This document shows positions 34,858 through 43,550 of a stretch of DNA of 64,000 bases, one piece after another. Position numbers and translations under genes: made by a program. The stretch is taken from contig NZ_CP017326.1 in NCBI RefSeq assembly GCF_001761545.1, positions 124,001 through 188,000 of the forward strand, written 5' to 3'. A model generated the notes under the pieces. The model had not been told where the DNA came from. It saw nothing but the letters and a program-made list of their open reading frames with translations, and ran no database searches. This DNA comes from Weissella soli (GTDB taxonomy: Bacteria; Bacillota; Bacilli; Lactobacillales; Lactobacillaceae). Position 1 is the stretch's first letter; every line of letters begins with the position of its first letter.

Positions 34858-37569
34858 ATGACTGAAGGTACTACTGCTACACCTCTAAAGAAGGTTAAGA
34901 AAGTTTTGACGCCCGAAGAGCGTGCTGCTCGTAAGGAAGCGGCTGAAATTATGATTCAAGAACTTGTTACCAAGGCACAAGTGGCTTTGGAAGAGTTCTC
35001 ACAGTTAAACCAAGCACAAGTTGATAAGATTGTTGCCGCCATGGCCTTAGCCGGATCAGAAAATTCATTATTGTTAGCACACGAAGCGCATGATGAAACT
35101 GGTCGTGGGGTTGTTGAAGACAAGGATACCAAGAATCGCTTCGCTTCAGAATCTGTTTATAATGCAATTAAAAACGATAAGACAGTTGGTGTGATTAGCG
35201 AAGATAAGATCACTGGCAAGGTCGAATTAGCTGCACCGCTTGGGATTTTGGCAGGAATTGTGCCAACGACCAATCCAACGTCAACCGCTATTTTCAAGTC
35301 AATGTTGACGGCCAAGACGCGTAACACGATTATTTTCTCATTCCACCCACAAGCACAACGTTCATCGATTCATGCGGCTAAGATCGTCTATGATGCAGCC
35401 GTTGCCGCTGGTGCACCCAAGAATTTCATTCAGTGGATTGAAAAGGGTTCAATTGAAGCCACAACGGCTTTGATGCAAAATCCACATATCGCTTCAATCT
35501 TAGCAACAGGTGGTCCCGCCATGGTCCACGCTGCGTTGACATCAGGTAACCCATCAATGGGTGTCGGTGCCGGTAATGGCGCTGTGTTTATTGATGCGAC
35601 TGCTAATGTCGATCGGGCGGTTGAAGATTTGCTGCTATCAAAGCGTTTTGATAACGGTATGATTTGTGCCACTGAAAACTCGGCTGTGGTGCATGCTGCC
35701 ATTTACGATGAGTGGATGAAGAAGATGGAAGACCAGGGCGCCTTTAGGGTTGCTAACAAGGATTTTCCTAAGGTAGCCGATGCTGTTTTCCAACCAAATG
35801 CAGAAGGTTTTGGAGTGCAAGGCCCCGTTGCTGGTATGTCAGGTGCATGGATTGCTGATCGTGCTGGTATCAAGTTACCAGCAGATAAGGATGTTTTGTT
35901 GTTCGAATTGGATAAGAAGAACATTGGTGAAGCCTTATCATCAGAAAAGTTAAGCCCATTGTTGTCAGTTTACAAAGTGGCATCACGTGAAGAAGGTATC
36001 GAAGTGGTACGGGCGTTGCTCAATTACCAAGGTGCTGGGCACAACGCTGCCATCCAAATTGGTGCGCAAGATGACCCATTCGTTAAGGAATATGCTGATG
36101 CCGTTGAAGCATCACGTATCTTGGTGAACCAACCTGACTCAATTGGTGGTGTTGGTGATATTTACACTGATGCAATGCGTCCATCATTGACGCTGGGAAC
36201 TGGATCATGGGGGAAGAATTCATTGTCACACAATCTTTCAACTTATGACTTGTTGAACATTAAGACGGTTGCCCGTCGCCGTTCACGTCCACAATGGGTT
36301 CGTTTGCCTAAGGACATTTACTACGAGTCAAATGCTATTACTTACTTACAGGAATTACCAAATGTCGACCGCGCATTTATCGTGGCTGATCCAGGAATGG
36401 TGCAATTTGGTTTTGTCGATAAGATTTTGAATCAATTTGCTTTGCGTGAAGATCAAGTGAAAACATCCATCTACGGCTCTGTTAAGCCTGATCCAACCAT
36501 TGGTCAAGCCATTGACATTGCTCGTCAAATGGCGGAATTTAAGCCTGATACAGTTGTTTTGATCGGTGGTGGTTCTGCTCTGGACGCGGGTAAGATTGCA
36601 CGCTTCATCTATGAGTACTCAGCGAGTCATGAGGGTATCTTGCAAGATGATGCTGCTTTGAAGGATTTGTTCAAAGAATTGGCACAAAAGTTCATGGACA
36701 TCCGTAAGCGAATTGTCAAGTTTGAACACCAGAGCCTGACCCAAATGGTTGCGATCCCAACGACTTCAGGGACTGGTTCAGAAGTGACACCGTTTGCGGT
36801 GATCACTGACGATGAAACACACATTAAGTACCCATTGGCTGACTATGAATTGACACCGCAAGTGGCAATCATTGATCCTGAATTCGTGATGACCGTGCCT
36901 AAGCGGACAGTTGCTTTCTCAGGAATGGATGCCTTGTCACACGCCTTGGAATCATATGTTTCCGTGATGAACTCAGAATTTACCCGTCCCTGGGCTTTGC
37001 AAGCCATCAAGTTGGTCTTTGAAAACTTGGAGACCTCATACAAGTACGATCCAAAGAACCCAACCAAAGAAGGTCAAGAAGCACGTTCAAAGATGCATTA
37101 CGCCGCTACCTTAGCAGGGATGTCATTTGCCAATGCCTTCTTGGGCATTAACCATGCTTTGGCCCACAAAACAGGTGGTGCCTTCGGCTTGCCACACGGT
37201 TTGGCCATTACCATTGCGATGAATCATGTGATCAAGTTCAACGCTGTTACTGGTAATGTGAAGCGGACACCGTTCCCTCGTTATGAGACTTATACTGCCC
37301 AAGCAGATTACGCTGACATTGCACGTTTCTTGGGCTTGCAAGGTAAGGATGATGCAGCCTTAGTCGATGCGTTGACTAAGAAGATTGCCGCTTTGGCAGC
37401 CGCTTTGGACATCGATACCACTTTGTCTGGAAATGGTGTCTCAAAGAAGGACTTTGATGCTGCACTGGATGAGATTACTGAGTTGGCCTACGATGACCAA
37501 ACAACACCGGCTAACCCACGGCAGCCTCGTTTGGAAGAATTGCGTCAATTGTTCATTGATCAATTTTAA
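34858..37569 (+). CDS. adhE: Bifunctional acetaldehyde-CoA/alcohol dehydrogenase
   Basis: This 903-residue protein joins an N-terminal acetaldehyde dehydrogenase (catalytic Cys in NGMICATENS, PLGILAGIVPTTNPTS) to a C-terminal iron-dependent alcohol dehydrogenase (GGGSALDAGK, TTSGTGSEVTPFAV, and metal-binding His in LSHALESYVS and HGLAITIAMNH). It converts acetyl-CoA to ethanol, spending two NADH, the main redox outlet of heterolactic fermentation. The N-terminus has a Lys-rich extension of about 25 residues. Codon use is that of a highly expressed gene. AGGAGAT precedes the ATG. Confidence 0.97.
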   Translation: MTEGTTATPLKKVKKVLTPEERAARKEAAEIMIQELVTKAQVALEEFSQLNQAQVDKIVAAMALAGSENSLLLAHEAHDETGRGVVEDKDTKNRFASESVYNAIKNDKTVGVISEDKITGKVELAAPLGILAGIVPTTNPTSTAIFKSMLTAKTRNTIIFSFHPQAQRSSIHAAKIVYDAAVAAGAPKNFIQWIEKGSIEATTALMQNPHIASILATGGPAMVHAALTSGNPSMGVGAGNGAVFIDATANVDRAVEDLLLSKRFDNGMICATENSAVVHAAIYDEWMKKMEDQGAFRVANKDFPKVADAVFQPNAEGFGVQGPVAGMSGAWIADRAGIKLPADKDVLLFELDKKNIGEALSSEKLSPLLSVYKVASREEGIEVVRALLNYQGAGHNAAIQIGAQDDPFVKEYADAVEASRILVNQPDSIGGVGDIYTDAMRPSLTLGTGSWGKNSLSHNLSTYDLLNIKTVARRRSRPQWVRLPKDIYYESNAITYLQELPNVDRAFIVADPGMVQFGFVDKILNQFALREDQVKTSIYGSVKPDPTIGQAIDIARQMAEFKPDTVVLIGGGSALDAGKIARFIYEYSASHEGILQDDAALKDLFKELAQKFMDIRKRIVKFEHQSLTQMVAIPTTSGTGSEVTPFAVITDDETHIKYPLADYELTPQVAIIDPEFVMTVPKRTVAFSGMDALSHALESYVSVMNSEFTRPWALQAIKLVFENLETSYKYDPKNPTKEGQEARSKMHYAATLAGMSFANAFLGINHALAHKTGGAFGLPHGLAITIAMNHVIKFNAVTGNVKRTPFPRYETYTAQADYADIARFLGLQGKDDAALVDALTKKIAALAAALDIDTTLSGNGVSKKDFDAALDEITELAYDDQTTPANPRQPRLEELRQLFIDQF

Positions 37570-37620
37570 CCAGTCATTTAACAAAGAGATTTTATAAATT
37601 ACGAGCAGGTACCCTGTTTG

Positions 37621-37660
37621 CAAAAGCTTGCTGAGTCATCGACGACTTAGCAAGCTTTTT
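37621..37660. terminator. Terminator after adhE
   Basis: A stem of about 16 bp (37622-37637 with 37644-37659, one internal G-T) with A and T runs could act in both directions. Confidence 0.8.
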
Positions 37661-37714
37661 GCGATATTAAACATAAGTAAGGTAATTTGTAGGTTTCTAT
37701 CGTATAATGGAGAT

Positions 37715-38485
37715 ATGGAAAATATTACATCAGCTCAAAACGCCCGGGTGAAAAGCTGGGCAAAGTTACAAACGAAAAAAGGCCGTCAAGCAAGCCAAAC
37801 TTATTTGTTAGACGGTTGGCACTTAGTACAAGAAGCAATTAATCACGACGGGAAGTTGCATGCTGTAATGGCAACAGCAGAGCAATTGGAAGCCCACATG
37901 GCCGATGTGCCACATGGTGTTCCAATCTTTCAAATTACCGACGACATTGCGAAGAAGTTGTCTGATTTAGTGACGCCACAAGGCATTTTTGCCGAAGTGA
38001 CGATGCCATCAGCGACACGTGACCCACACTTCATTCATGATGGTGCCTGGTTATTCTTGGATGGCATTCAAGATCCTGGTAATGTCGGTACCATGGTTCG
38101 TACAGCAGATGCTGCGGGCTTTGCGGGGGTTGTTTTTGGTGAAGGATCAGTTGACATGTACTCACCAAAGGCCTTGCGTGCAATGCAAGGTTCTCAGTTC
38201 CACGTGCAAACCACCACTGGTGATTTGAAGGAGTGGACCACAGCCTTTGTTGACAACGGTATCAACGTTTACGGTACCCAATTAGATCCAGAAGCCGCTG
38301 ATTTGTTCATGGTTGAGCCACAAACGCAATTTGGTTTGATTATGGGTAATGAAGGTCAAGGCATGGACGCTGAATTGGCTGCAGCGACATCCCAAAACTT
38401 ATACATTCCATTGACTGGGCAAGCCGAGTCATTGAATGTAGGGGTCGCGGCAGGTATCGCGATGTTCGCTTTGAAGGCCCGTTAA
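37715..38485 (+). CDS. TrmH/SpoU family RNA methyltransferase (YsgA-like)
   Basis: This 256-residue protein has a short substrate-binding domain (ITSAQNARVKSWAKLQTKKGR) and a SPOUT domain with the three SpoU motifs: LDGIQDPGNVGTMVRTADAAG, IMGNEGQGM and the knot SLNVGVAAGIAMF. It methylates a ribose 2'-OH in rRNA or tRNA; the target is not evident. TATAAT ends six bases before the ATG, with only GGAG squeezed between, so the transcript may be leaderless. The frame is open further upstream into the adhE terminator, which is not coding. The HD-domain gene follows after 34 bases. Confidence 0.9.
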   Translation: MENITSAQNARVKSWAKLQTKKGRQASQTYLLDGWHLVQEAINHDGKLHAVMATAEQLEAHMADVPHGVPIFQITDDIAKKLSDLVTPQGIFAEVTMPSATRDPHFIHDGAWLFLDGIQDPGNVGTMVRTADAAGFAGVVFGEGSVDMYSPKALRAMQGSQFHVQTTTGDLKEWTTAFVDNGINVYGTQLDPEAADLFMVEPQTQFGLIMGNEGQGMDAELAAATSQNLYIPLTGQAESLNVGVAAGIAMFALKAR

Positions 38486-38519
38486 TCTGTTAATTGTTTC
38501 AATTAGTGGAGGAAAATGA

Positions 38520-38990
38520 ATGCAAACATGGCAAACAGACCGTACGTATCGAGCAATTGTGGATGATCTATTAGCACATCCTGAGATACAAGCGCTTAGC
38601 AACTATACCCAACACCACCATTCAGATCGGTTAACGCATGTCATCGATGTCTCGTATACGAGCTATCGGTTGGCGTTACGCCTTGGCTTAAACGCTACTG
38701 CGGTGGCACGGGCAGGTATATTGCATGACATGTTTTACTATGATTGGCGCGTCACTAAGTTCGAACTAGGCACGCATGCCTTTATTCATCCACGGGTGGC
38801 ATTACGTAATGCTGAAAAGTTAACACCACTCTCTGAAATGGAAAAGGACATCATTCTGAAGCATATGTGGGGGGCCACTTCGGCGTTACCCCACTATCGT
38901 GAAAGTTACTTGGTCGACTTAGTAGATGATTACTTAGCGATGCGGGAGTTCTTTACTCCTTTGCGTCAATGGGTGGCACATCATGCATAG
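38520..38990 (+). CDS. HD-domain phosphohydrolase of unknown substrate
   Basis: This 156-residue protein is a compact HD-domain metal-dependent phosphohydrolase. The ligands are visible as H in HSDRLTHVIDV, the HD pair in ARAGILHDMFYYDW, a His in HPRVALRNA and the Asp in LVDLVDDYLA. Small HD proteins of this type act on nucleotides or related phosphates; none is indicated here. GTGGAGG lies 6-12 bases before the ATG. It probably shares the transcript of the upstream methyltransferase and ends at a terminator two bases after its stop. Confidence 0.85.
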   Translation: MQTWQTDRTYRAIVDDLLAHPEIQALSNYTQHHHSDRLTHVIDVSYTSYRLALRLGLNATAVARAGILHDMFYYDWRVTKFELGTHAFIHPRVALRNAEKLTPLSEMEKDIILKHMWGATSALPHYRESYLVDLVDDYLAMREFFTPLRQWVAHHA

Positions 38991-38991
38991 A

Positions 38992-39026
38992 AATGGCAGA
39001 ACCAGTCTGGTTCTGCCATTTTTTTT
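38992..39026 (+). terminator. Terminator after the HD-domain gene
   Basis: A perfect stem of 14 bp (38992-39005 with 39007-39020, minimal loop) is followed by a long T run. Confidence 0.85.
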
Positions 39027-39115
39027 GTTGGCTGCAGGGCGCCGGTAGTTGATCAAAAAGTAAGGTAACCCCGATCCAGGATAGGTGGGTCCTATCTAGG
39101 CTTGACGTTTTCTTG

Positions 39116-39121
39116 TATAAT
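39116..39121 (+). promoter_or_regulatory. -10 element just before the RluE-type gene
   Basis: TATAAT lies seven bases before the ATG. TTGACG at 39102 is too close (eight bases) to be a normal -35. A hairpin, GATAGG/CCTATC, lies at 39080-39096. Confidence 0.45.
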
Positions 39122-39128
39122 AGACCCT

Positions 39129-39665
39129 ATGATAGTTCTATTTAATAAACCATTTAACGTTTTAACAAAATTTACTGATGAGCAAGGGCGACCAACGCTC
39201 AAAGATTATATTGATATTCCTAAGGTCTATGCCGCCGGTCGGTTAGATAAGGATAGTGAGGGATTGTTATTGTTGACTGACGATGGTCAGCTTAATCATC
39301 AACTCACTGATCCTAAAAATAAAGAATACAAAACCTACTACGTGCAAGTTGAAGGTGATATCGATGAGGCGGCTTTGACGGCTTTAGAAGCAGGGGTGTC
39401 ATTAAAGGATGGCCTCACTAAACCCGCACTGGCAAAGAAAATCAGTGAACCGGATTGGTTATGGGAGCGTACGCCAGCCGTACGTTTCCGAGCTAATATT
39501 CCAACGAGTTGGATAAGTCTATCAATTAAAGAAGGTCGTAATCGACAAGTGCGACGTATGACGGCGGCTGTTGGATTTCCTACACTGCGTTTGATTCGAA
39601 CGCAAATTGGTCCGTACAAATTAGCTGATATTCCTAGTGGTGAGTATCGTATCTTCCACAAATAA
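39129..39665 (+). CDS. RNA pseudouridine synthase, RsuA/RluE family
   Basis: This 178-residue protein converts uridine to pseudouridine in RNA. The catalytic Asp lies in [19 protein letters not shown], and the later [11 protein letters not shown] and [12 protein letters not shown] blocks are family signatures. The S4 domain of RsuA is absent, as in RluE-type enzymes. The ATG at 39129 starts the match to the family ([12 protein letters not shown]). A TATAAT hexamer ends only seven bases before it and no ribosome binding site is present, so translation from a leaderless mRNA is likely. The frame continues nine codons upstream but through the promoter. Confidence 0.9.
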   Translation: MIVLFNKPFNVLTKFTDEQGRPTLKDYIDIPKVYAAGRLDKDSEGLLLLTDDGQLNHQLTDPKNKEYKTYYVQVEGDIDEAALTALEAGVSLKDGLTKPALAKKISEPDWLWERTPAVRFRANIPTSWISLSIKEGRNRQVRRMTAAVGFPTLRLIRTQIGPYKLADIPSGEYRIFHK

Positions 39666-39908
39666 TTTTTAAGGGTCGCCACGCGATTTTGAGCATTATA
39701 TTATGCAGTAATGTTAACATTGCAAACAATATTTAGTCATGGAATGTTCATAAGTGTATTAGTGGTTTGGGTGTATAATTGTAAGTGTTTAGTGAGAGTA
39801 TAAATAATAAATAACGACATTTTTTCGTTGATGTCACCAATGCAAGCAATCACCTTGGTACGCCAGCAAGTGCGGCAAGTAATTTTATTTAGATAGGAGT
39901 GTGATCAT

Positions 39909-40253
39909 ATGGCACATACACAAGCTGAAGTGAAACCAGTACATATTTGCGAGAAATTCACGGCCACTTTTGATATTTTAGGTCGTAAATGGAACGGGTT
40001 AATTATCGAAGTGCTGTTGACGGAAGGTTCTTGTCGATTCAAAGATTTGGCACAGGCAGTCACGAAATGTTCAGACCGTGTCTTGGTTGAACGCTTGAAG
40101 GAACTAGAGGCAGAAGGCATTGTTGAACGACGCACGTATGCAGATTCATCATTGATTGAGTACGTTTTAACAGAGCGTGGACAATCAATGCGTGAAATGA
40201 TGGAAGCTATTCATAATTGGTCAGATGAATGGCAAGTTGCAAAAGAAGCCTAA
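39909..40253 (+). CDS. HxlR family winged-helix transcriptional regulator
   Basis: This 114-residue protein is a MarR-like winged helix of the HxlR family. ATFDILGRKWNGLIIEVLL, FKDLAQAVTKCSDRVLVERLKELE and IEYVLTERG are in order. The N-terminal Cys in HICEKF is at the position used for redox or aldehyde sensing in HypR and YodB, so thiol stress is a possible signal. TAGGAGTG lies upstream. Its leader appears to be over 100 bases long. HxlR genes often regulate a divergent neighbour, but the gene upstream runs the same way, so the target is unknown. Confidence 0.9.
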   Translation: MAHTQAEVKPVHICEKFTATFDILGRKWNGLIIEVLLTEGSCRFKDLAQAVTKCSDRVLVERLKELEAEGIVERRTYADSSLIEYVLTERGQSMREMMEAIHNWSDEWQVAKEA

Positions 40254-40255
40254 CC

Positions 40256-40286
40256 AAGGGGGTGTACAGCATGTACACCCCCTTTT
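40256..40286 (+). terminator. Terminator after the HxlR regulator
   Basis: AAGGGGGTGTAC pairs perfectly with GTACACCCCCTT, followed by TT, directly after the stop codon. Confidence 0.8.
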
Positions 40287-40373
40287 AGTAGGCACTTTGG
40301 TCCTTTTTATGCCCGCTCTAAATGAGACCTTGCTATACTCAATGGTAGATAATAATTTTCGAGGTATAGCGAT

Positions 40374-41153
40374 ATGGCAACACGTATTTATTTTAACGAA
40401 GTAGTCGATAATGAAGACTTGGAACAAGCCTTCAACAGTTATTTGCAAGACGTTAACCCGGATACGGAACATGACTTCATCAAAATGATTGGGGTTTCTC
40501 GGCTGTACGCACCGGTGCAAATCCTGGGTGCTGAGTTTACATCAGAAGCTGACGGTTCACTTTCGGCTGAATATGAAGATGGCATTGAAGTCCAATATCA
40601 AGTCATTAAAAACGGCAATGATGAGTTATTCTTCCCTGCATTCACTAGTCAAGTCGAATACGATAAGTGGGCAAAAACGTCGACGGCCCAAGGGTTAGTG
40701 ACATCGTTATTGTCATTTGATCAATTCAGCTCCTTGACTATACCCAATGATCAAATTGCGGGGGTTGTGATCAATCCATTCGGCCAAAACATCGTTTTGA
40801 ATAAGACGAATTTGCAGTATATGGTTGATGCTTTGATTCAAATGAATCAAAATGCCACGATCTCACTTGATGAGACGACCACCGACCAAACGGCATTTGC
40901 GGCGCTATTAGCGCGTGATTTGCCAGGTAATTTGCCCGATATTCGTACGGTCTGGGCGGTTGATTTGGTACGGGGCGATGAGCGCACGTTGGTTTATGTG
41001 TTGGATGCCGATGCAGAAGATGCCAATGCCCAATTTTTTGCTTACGCACAAGTTAGTGATCAGACCCCTGAATTCTCTAATGTTTTGAATGTGTCTCAAA
41101 TTGGTTATCCACGGCTTGCGGTGTATACACCAATTTACAATAATGTTGATTAA
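40374..41153 (+). CDS. SseB-like protein, first of a tandem pair
   Basis: This 259-residue acidic protein resembles the SseB family (enhanced serine sensitivity) of two domains. The N-terminal domain shows ELFFPAFTSQVEYDKWAK and GVVINPFGQNIVLNKTNL, the typical input/output pattern of the family. The C-terminal domain ends YPRLAVYTPIYNN, similar to SseB_C. No signal peptide or membrane segment is present. The biochemical role of the family is not known. GAGGT lies upstream of the ATG. The neighbour at 41247 is a paralogue. Confidence 0.7.
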   Translation: MATRIYFNEVVDNEDLEQAFNSYLQDVNPDTEHDFIKMIGVSRLYAPVQILGAEFTSEADGSLSAEYEDGIEVQYQVIKNGNDELFFPAFTSQVEYDKWAKTSTAQGLVTSLLSFDQFSSLTIPNDQIAGVVINPFGQNIVLNKTNLQYMVDALIQMNQNATISLDETTTDQTAFAALLARDLPGNLPDIRTVWAVDLVRGDERTLVYVLDADAEDANAQFFAYAQVSDQTPEFSNVLNVSQIGYPRLAVYTPIYNNVD

Positions 41154-41159
41154 TAAATT

Positions 41160-41190
41160 AAAGGGTGATGTCAATATTCACTCTTTTTTT
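41160..41190 (+). terminator. Terminator between the SseB-like genes
   Basis: AGGGTGA pairs with TCACTCT (7 bp, one G-T), followed by a T run. Confidence 0.65.
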
Positions 41191-41246
41191 GTGATTAAAA
41201 TTAAGATACACTAAAGGCAATAAGCAAAATGAAATGAGGCTCCCAA

Positions 41247-42086
41247 ATGGCAGACCAAGATTTGACTCCTGAAGAAGAATTTAACAATGAAGAACTGTTG
41301 GATGCGTTGGCAGCCTTCCGTGAAGAACAAAATGAAAAGACAGAACAGAATTTTACTGTCGCATTGCTGAATGCCGTTTTCTTGGCACCAGTATTGTTCA
41401 CGGAGGAACCAACTGTATTGGAAGATGGTGCCCTTGAAGTCGCACCGGATACAATGCAATTGCTGACGTTTGAAGATGAAGATGGGTCAACTATCTTCCC
41501 AATCTTCACAGATGCTGAGTCGATGGCTGCTGGTGAATTCCCTAATGAAGCGAACACCCAAATTTGGCCAATGACCATCGAAGAATATGTCCCCCTATTC
41601 GAGAACGATGCCACTTTGGGTTCATTGGCCTTGAATCCATTTACGAATGGCATGCCCATTACGCGTGAAAACTTGGAATATTTGGCAGCCGTGATTGCCG
41701 CCACCAACGAGTTGAGTGATGACGAAGATGATGACGAAATGGCACCAACGAGCGCAGATGATACGGATCAAGATTTGGAGATTTCAGTCCCTGAAAATGT
41801 GCCGATTGCCCTACAATATGAGTTGATGGGGGTGGCCGATGACCATGCCGGGATTGTTTCACAAATGTACTTGTTGTGGCTGGCTAGCACTGATAATACA
41901 AAAGCAAACTTCTTGCTAGTTGTTGATGGCCCCGAAAAGGAATCGGTTATGGCGTTGTTCCCTGAATTCGCCGCTGGCTTCGTCAAAATTTTGGGTGAAG
42001 AAGATAGTACCGTTGATATTGTGTCTAAAGAAGACTTTGATGTTGATTTGAGTGAGTTCCCTGTGTTATACAACACGGTCATTTAA
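41247..42086 (+). CDS. SseB-like protein, second of a tandem pair
   Basis: This 279-residue protein has the same two-domain plan as its neighbour: STIFPIFTDAESMAAG and LGSLALNPFTNGMPITRENL match the N-terminal domain, and the C-terminal domain ends LSEFPVLYNTVI. It differs by a Glu-rich N-terminal extension of about 30 residues and an acidic linker near residues 155-175 (DDEDDDEMAP). It is strongly acidic overall. A terminator separates it from the first copy, so the pair can be expressed separately. Function is unknown. Confidence 0.65.
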   Translation: MADQDLTPEEEFNNEELLDALAAFREEQNEKTEQNFTVALLNAVFLAPVLFTEEPTVLEDGALEVAPDTMQLLTFEDEDGSTIFPIFTDAESMAAGEFPNEANTQIWPMTIEEYVPLFENDATLGSLALNPFTNGMPITRENLEYLAAVIAATNELSDDEDDDEMAPTSADDTDQDLEISVPENVPIALQYELMGVADDHAGIVSQMYLLWLASTDNTKANFLLVVDGPEKESVMALFPEFAAGFVKILGEEDSTVDIVSKEDFDVDLSEFPVLYNTVI

Positions 42087-42277
42087 CAAAATAAAGTAGG
42101 TGCCATAACAATTGTGAATCAAACGCCAAAAATCGGCATGATTTAAGTGGCCAACTGGGCGGAAAGAGTTCGGTACGGAACCGTAGTTTTTCCAGTTAAT
42201 TGAGAACATAATAAAACCCCATAGGTTGGAGAAAATCCAACCTATGGGGTTTTATTCGTTGTGACACCTGCTATATT
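42087..42277. other. Intergenic region after the SseB-like genes
   Basis: No gene is seen. The region includes a short inverted repeat GGTACGGAACC-like (42170-42181) and the large terminator at 42211. Confidence 0.4.
42211..42255. terminator. Large bidirectional terminator
   Basis: A perfect 20-bp stem (42211-42230 with 42236-42255) with a GAAAA loop and A/T runs on both sides separates the SseB-like genes from the converging small peptide gene. Confidence 0.9.
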
Positions 42278-42403
42278 TTAATCTAAGTAGTCACGATTAG
42301 TGGCATCAATGTCATTGATAACCACGACGTTCATGGTTCGGAGTACAAAATAAATCGCAACCAGTGGTAAGATCATTGATAACGATAATAATAGAGTTAG
42401 CAT
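42278..42403 (-). CDS. Small membrane protein of 41 residues
   Basis: This short frame reads MLTLLLSLSMILPLVAIYFV, then LRTMNVVVINDIDATNRDYLD. It has one hydrophobic helix at residues 2-20 and a polar C-terminal tail of about 20 residues with several Asp. A strong ribosome binding site, AAGGAGG, lies six bases before the ATG, a promoter is visible upstream (42472-42500) and a terminator follows. I do not recognise the family. Its place beside a TerC-family gene, on the same strand, may hint at a link to membrane or metal functions, but a terminator separates them. Confidence 0.7.
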   Translation of the reverse strand: MLTLLLSLSMILPLVAIYFVLRTMNVVVINDIDATNRDYLD

Positions 42404-42471
42404 TTTCTGCCTCCTTCTTCATTGACCGGGGTGTTGCTGAATTGCTTGATTGTCATCAAGGTTAGCAAGTC

Positions 42472-42500
42472 TTATTAAAATTAACCTTAATCCCAGTCAA
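42472..42500 (-). promoter_or_regulatory. Promoter of the 41-residue membrane protein gene
   Basis: On the minus strand TTGACT (42500-42495) and TAATAA (42477-42472) are 17 bases apart. The inverted repeat CTTGAT-TGTC-ATCAAG (42445-42460) lies in the leader and could be an operator. Confidence 0.55.
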
Positions 42501-42520
42501 ATAATCTCCTTAGGGCAAAC

Positions 42521-42554
42521 AAAAGAGATGCACCCTGTTGGATGCATCTCTTTT
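42521..42554 (-). terminator. Terminator after the first TerC gene
   Basis: AAAAGAGATGCA pairs with TGCATCTCTTTT (12 bp); on the minus strand the stem is followed by GTTTG. It overlaps the stop codon. Confidence 0.75.
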
Positions 42555-43272
42555 ACAAATGACGGTAACGATGAAATAGATACGTTACTAGTGCAACGAC
42601 TCCCATCATTAAAGCAAATAAGCTGCTTGAAATTTTAATATTAATAGCCGGGATTTCCATAAATAGTTTAATCGCAATCAATATAATCAGGATATAAGCC
42701 ATTGGCTCAATTTCTGGCATGATATGGATGAGTTTCATGAGGGCGTTGGCGATAAAACGCACTGCCAAGATACCCACGATACCTCCAATCAGAACAATCA
42801 CCGGATTAGGTGAAATAGCCACACTAGCTAACACTGAATCGATCGAGAAGAAAAAATTGATCATCTCTAGTTCAAGCACGATGAGGACAAATGAATGCGG
42901 CGTTTGGTTTTGCTTGGATTTTTTGATAGCTTGCTTTGGATGTTTGCGCTTGTAAAAGTAGTCAATGCTCAAATACACGAGATAAAGGGCCCCAAGTACT
43001 TTGATTTGCCAGATTTTAATGAAATAGGTGGCAAAAACAATCACAAGGAGGCGTAAAATAAAGGCACTCCACAGACCGGCAAATAGAGCATGCTGTTGTT
43101 TCTTGGGATCATTCAGCGTGCTGGTTTTAGCTGCTAATACCACGGCATTGTCGACTGACAGTAGACTTTCTAATATCACAATAGAGATGATAATGGTCCA
43201 ACCATCGGCTGTCATGATAGCTTGATGCCAATTATGAGCATCAAAAAAGGGTGATAGGAGGTCTATAAGCAT
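42553..43272 (-). CDS. TerC family integral membrane protein, 239 residues
   Basis: This protein has seven or so hydrophobic segments and the two acidic TerC motifs: ESLLSVDNAVVLAA in the first helix and FFFSIDSVLASVA in the middle. TerC/YkoY-type proteins include manganese exporters and proteins that load Mn onto secreted enzymes. AAGGAATC lies upstream of the ATG. It is divergent from the NDH-2 gene. No yybP-ykoY manganese riboswitch is visible in the gap. A longer TerC paralogue lies at 45536. Confidence 0.88.
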   Translation of the reverse strand: MLIDLLSPFFDAHNWHQAIMTADGWTIIISIVILESLLSVDNAVVLAAKTSTLNDPKKQQHALFAGLWSAFILRLLVIVFATYFIKIWQIKVLGALYLVYLSIDYFYKRKHPKQAIKKSKQNQTPHSFVLIVLELEMINFFFSIDSVLASVAISPNPVIVLIGGIVGILAVRFIANALMKLIHIMPEIEPMAYILIILIAIKLFMEIPAINIKISSSLFALMMGVVALVTYLFHRYRHL

Positions 43273-43445
43273 AAGTGATTCCTTTCGTATAGTGCACTGT
43301 TAAGTCTACTCGTTTGCCACTATTTTTCAATGTTTAATAAAGGAGATGGCATTTCTGCGCCAAATTATTAAATTTGTGAAAAATCATGCTGACAAAAAGT
43401 CAGTATAGGGCTTTAATTTTGCTCCAATCAGTGTAGAATAGTAAA

Positions 43446-43473
43446 TTGATTGGTATACGAAATTTACTAAACT
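43446..43473 (+). promoter_or_regulatory. Promoter of the NDH-2 gene
   Basis: TTGATT and TAAACT are separated by 16 bases, giving a leader of about 70 bases. Confidence 0.5.
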
Positions 43474-43483
43474 GGACATTCGT

Positions 43484-43498
43484 TTGTGAATTTTACAA
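43484..43498. promoter_or_regulatory. 15-bp palindrome in the NDH-2 leader, candidate operator
   Basis: TTGTGAA-T-TTTACAA is an inverted repeat of 7-1-7 form just after the predicted transcription start. The spacing is that of Fur-family boxes, not of Rex operators (7-4-7), but the arms differ from known Fur or PerR boxes. Confidence 0.35.
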
Positions 43499-43550
43499 CA
43501 TGCCGGGAGTATTTCAGTATTTTATCGATAAAATTTTTAAGGAGTGTATT

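Noticed and set aside
42404-42552. yybP-ykoY manganese riboswitch near the TerC genes
   Set aside because: The conserved core was not found here, in 43273-43550 or in 45195-45535.
43346-43408. 20-residue cationic amphipathic peptide frame (MAFLRQIIKFVKNHADKKSV) after AAGGAG
   Set aside because: The Shine-Dalgarno sequence touches the ATG with no spacer, and nothing else supports expression.
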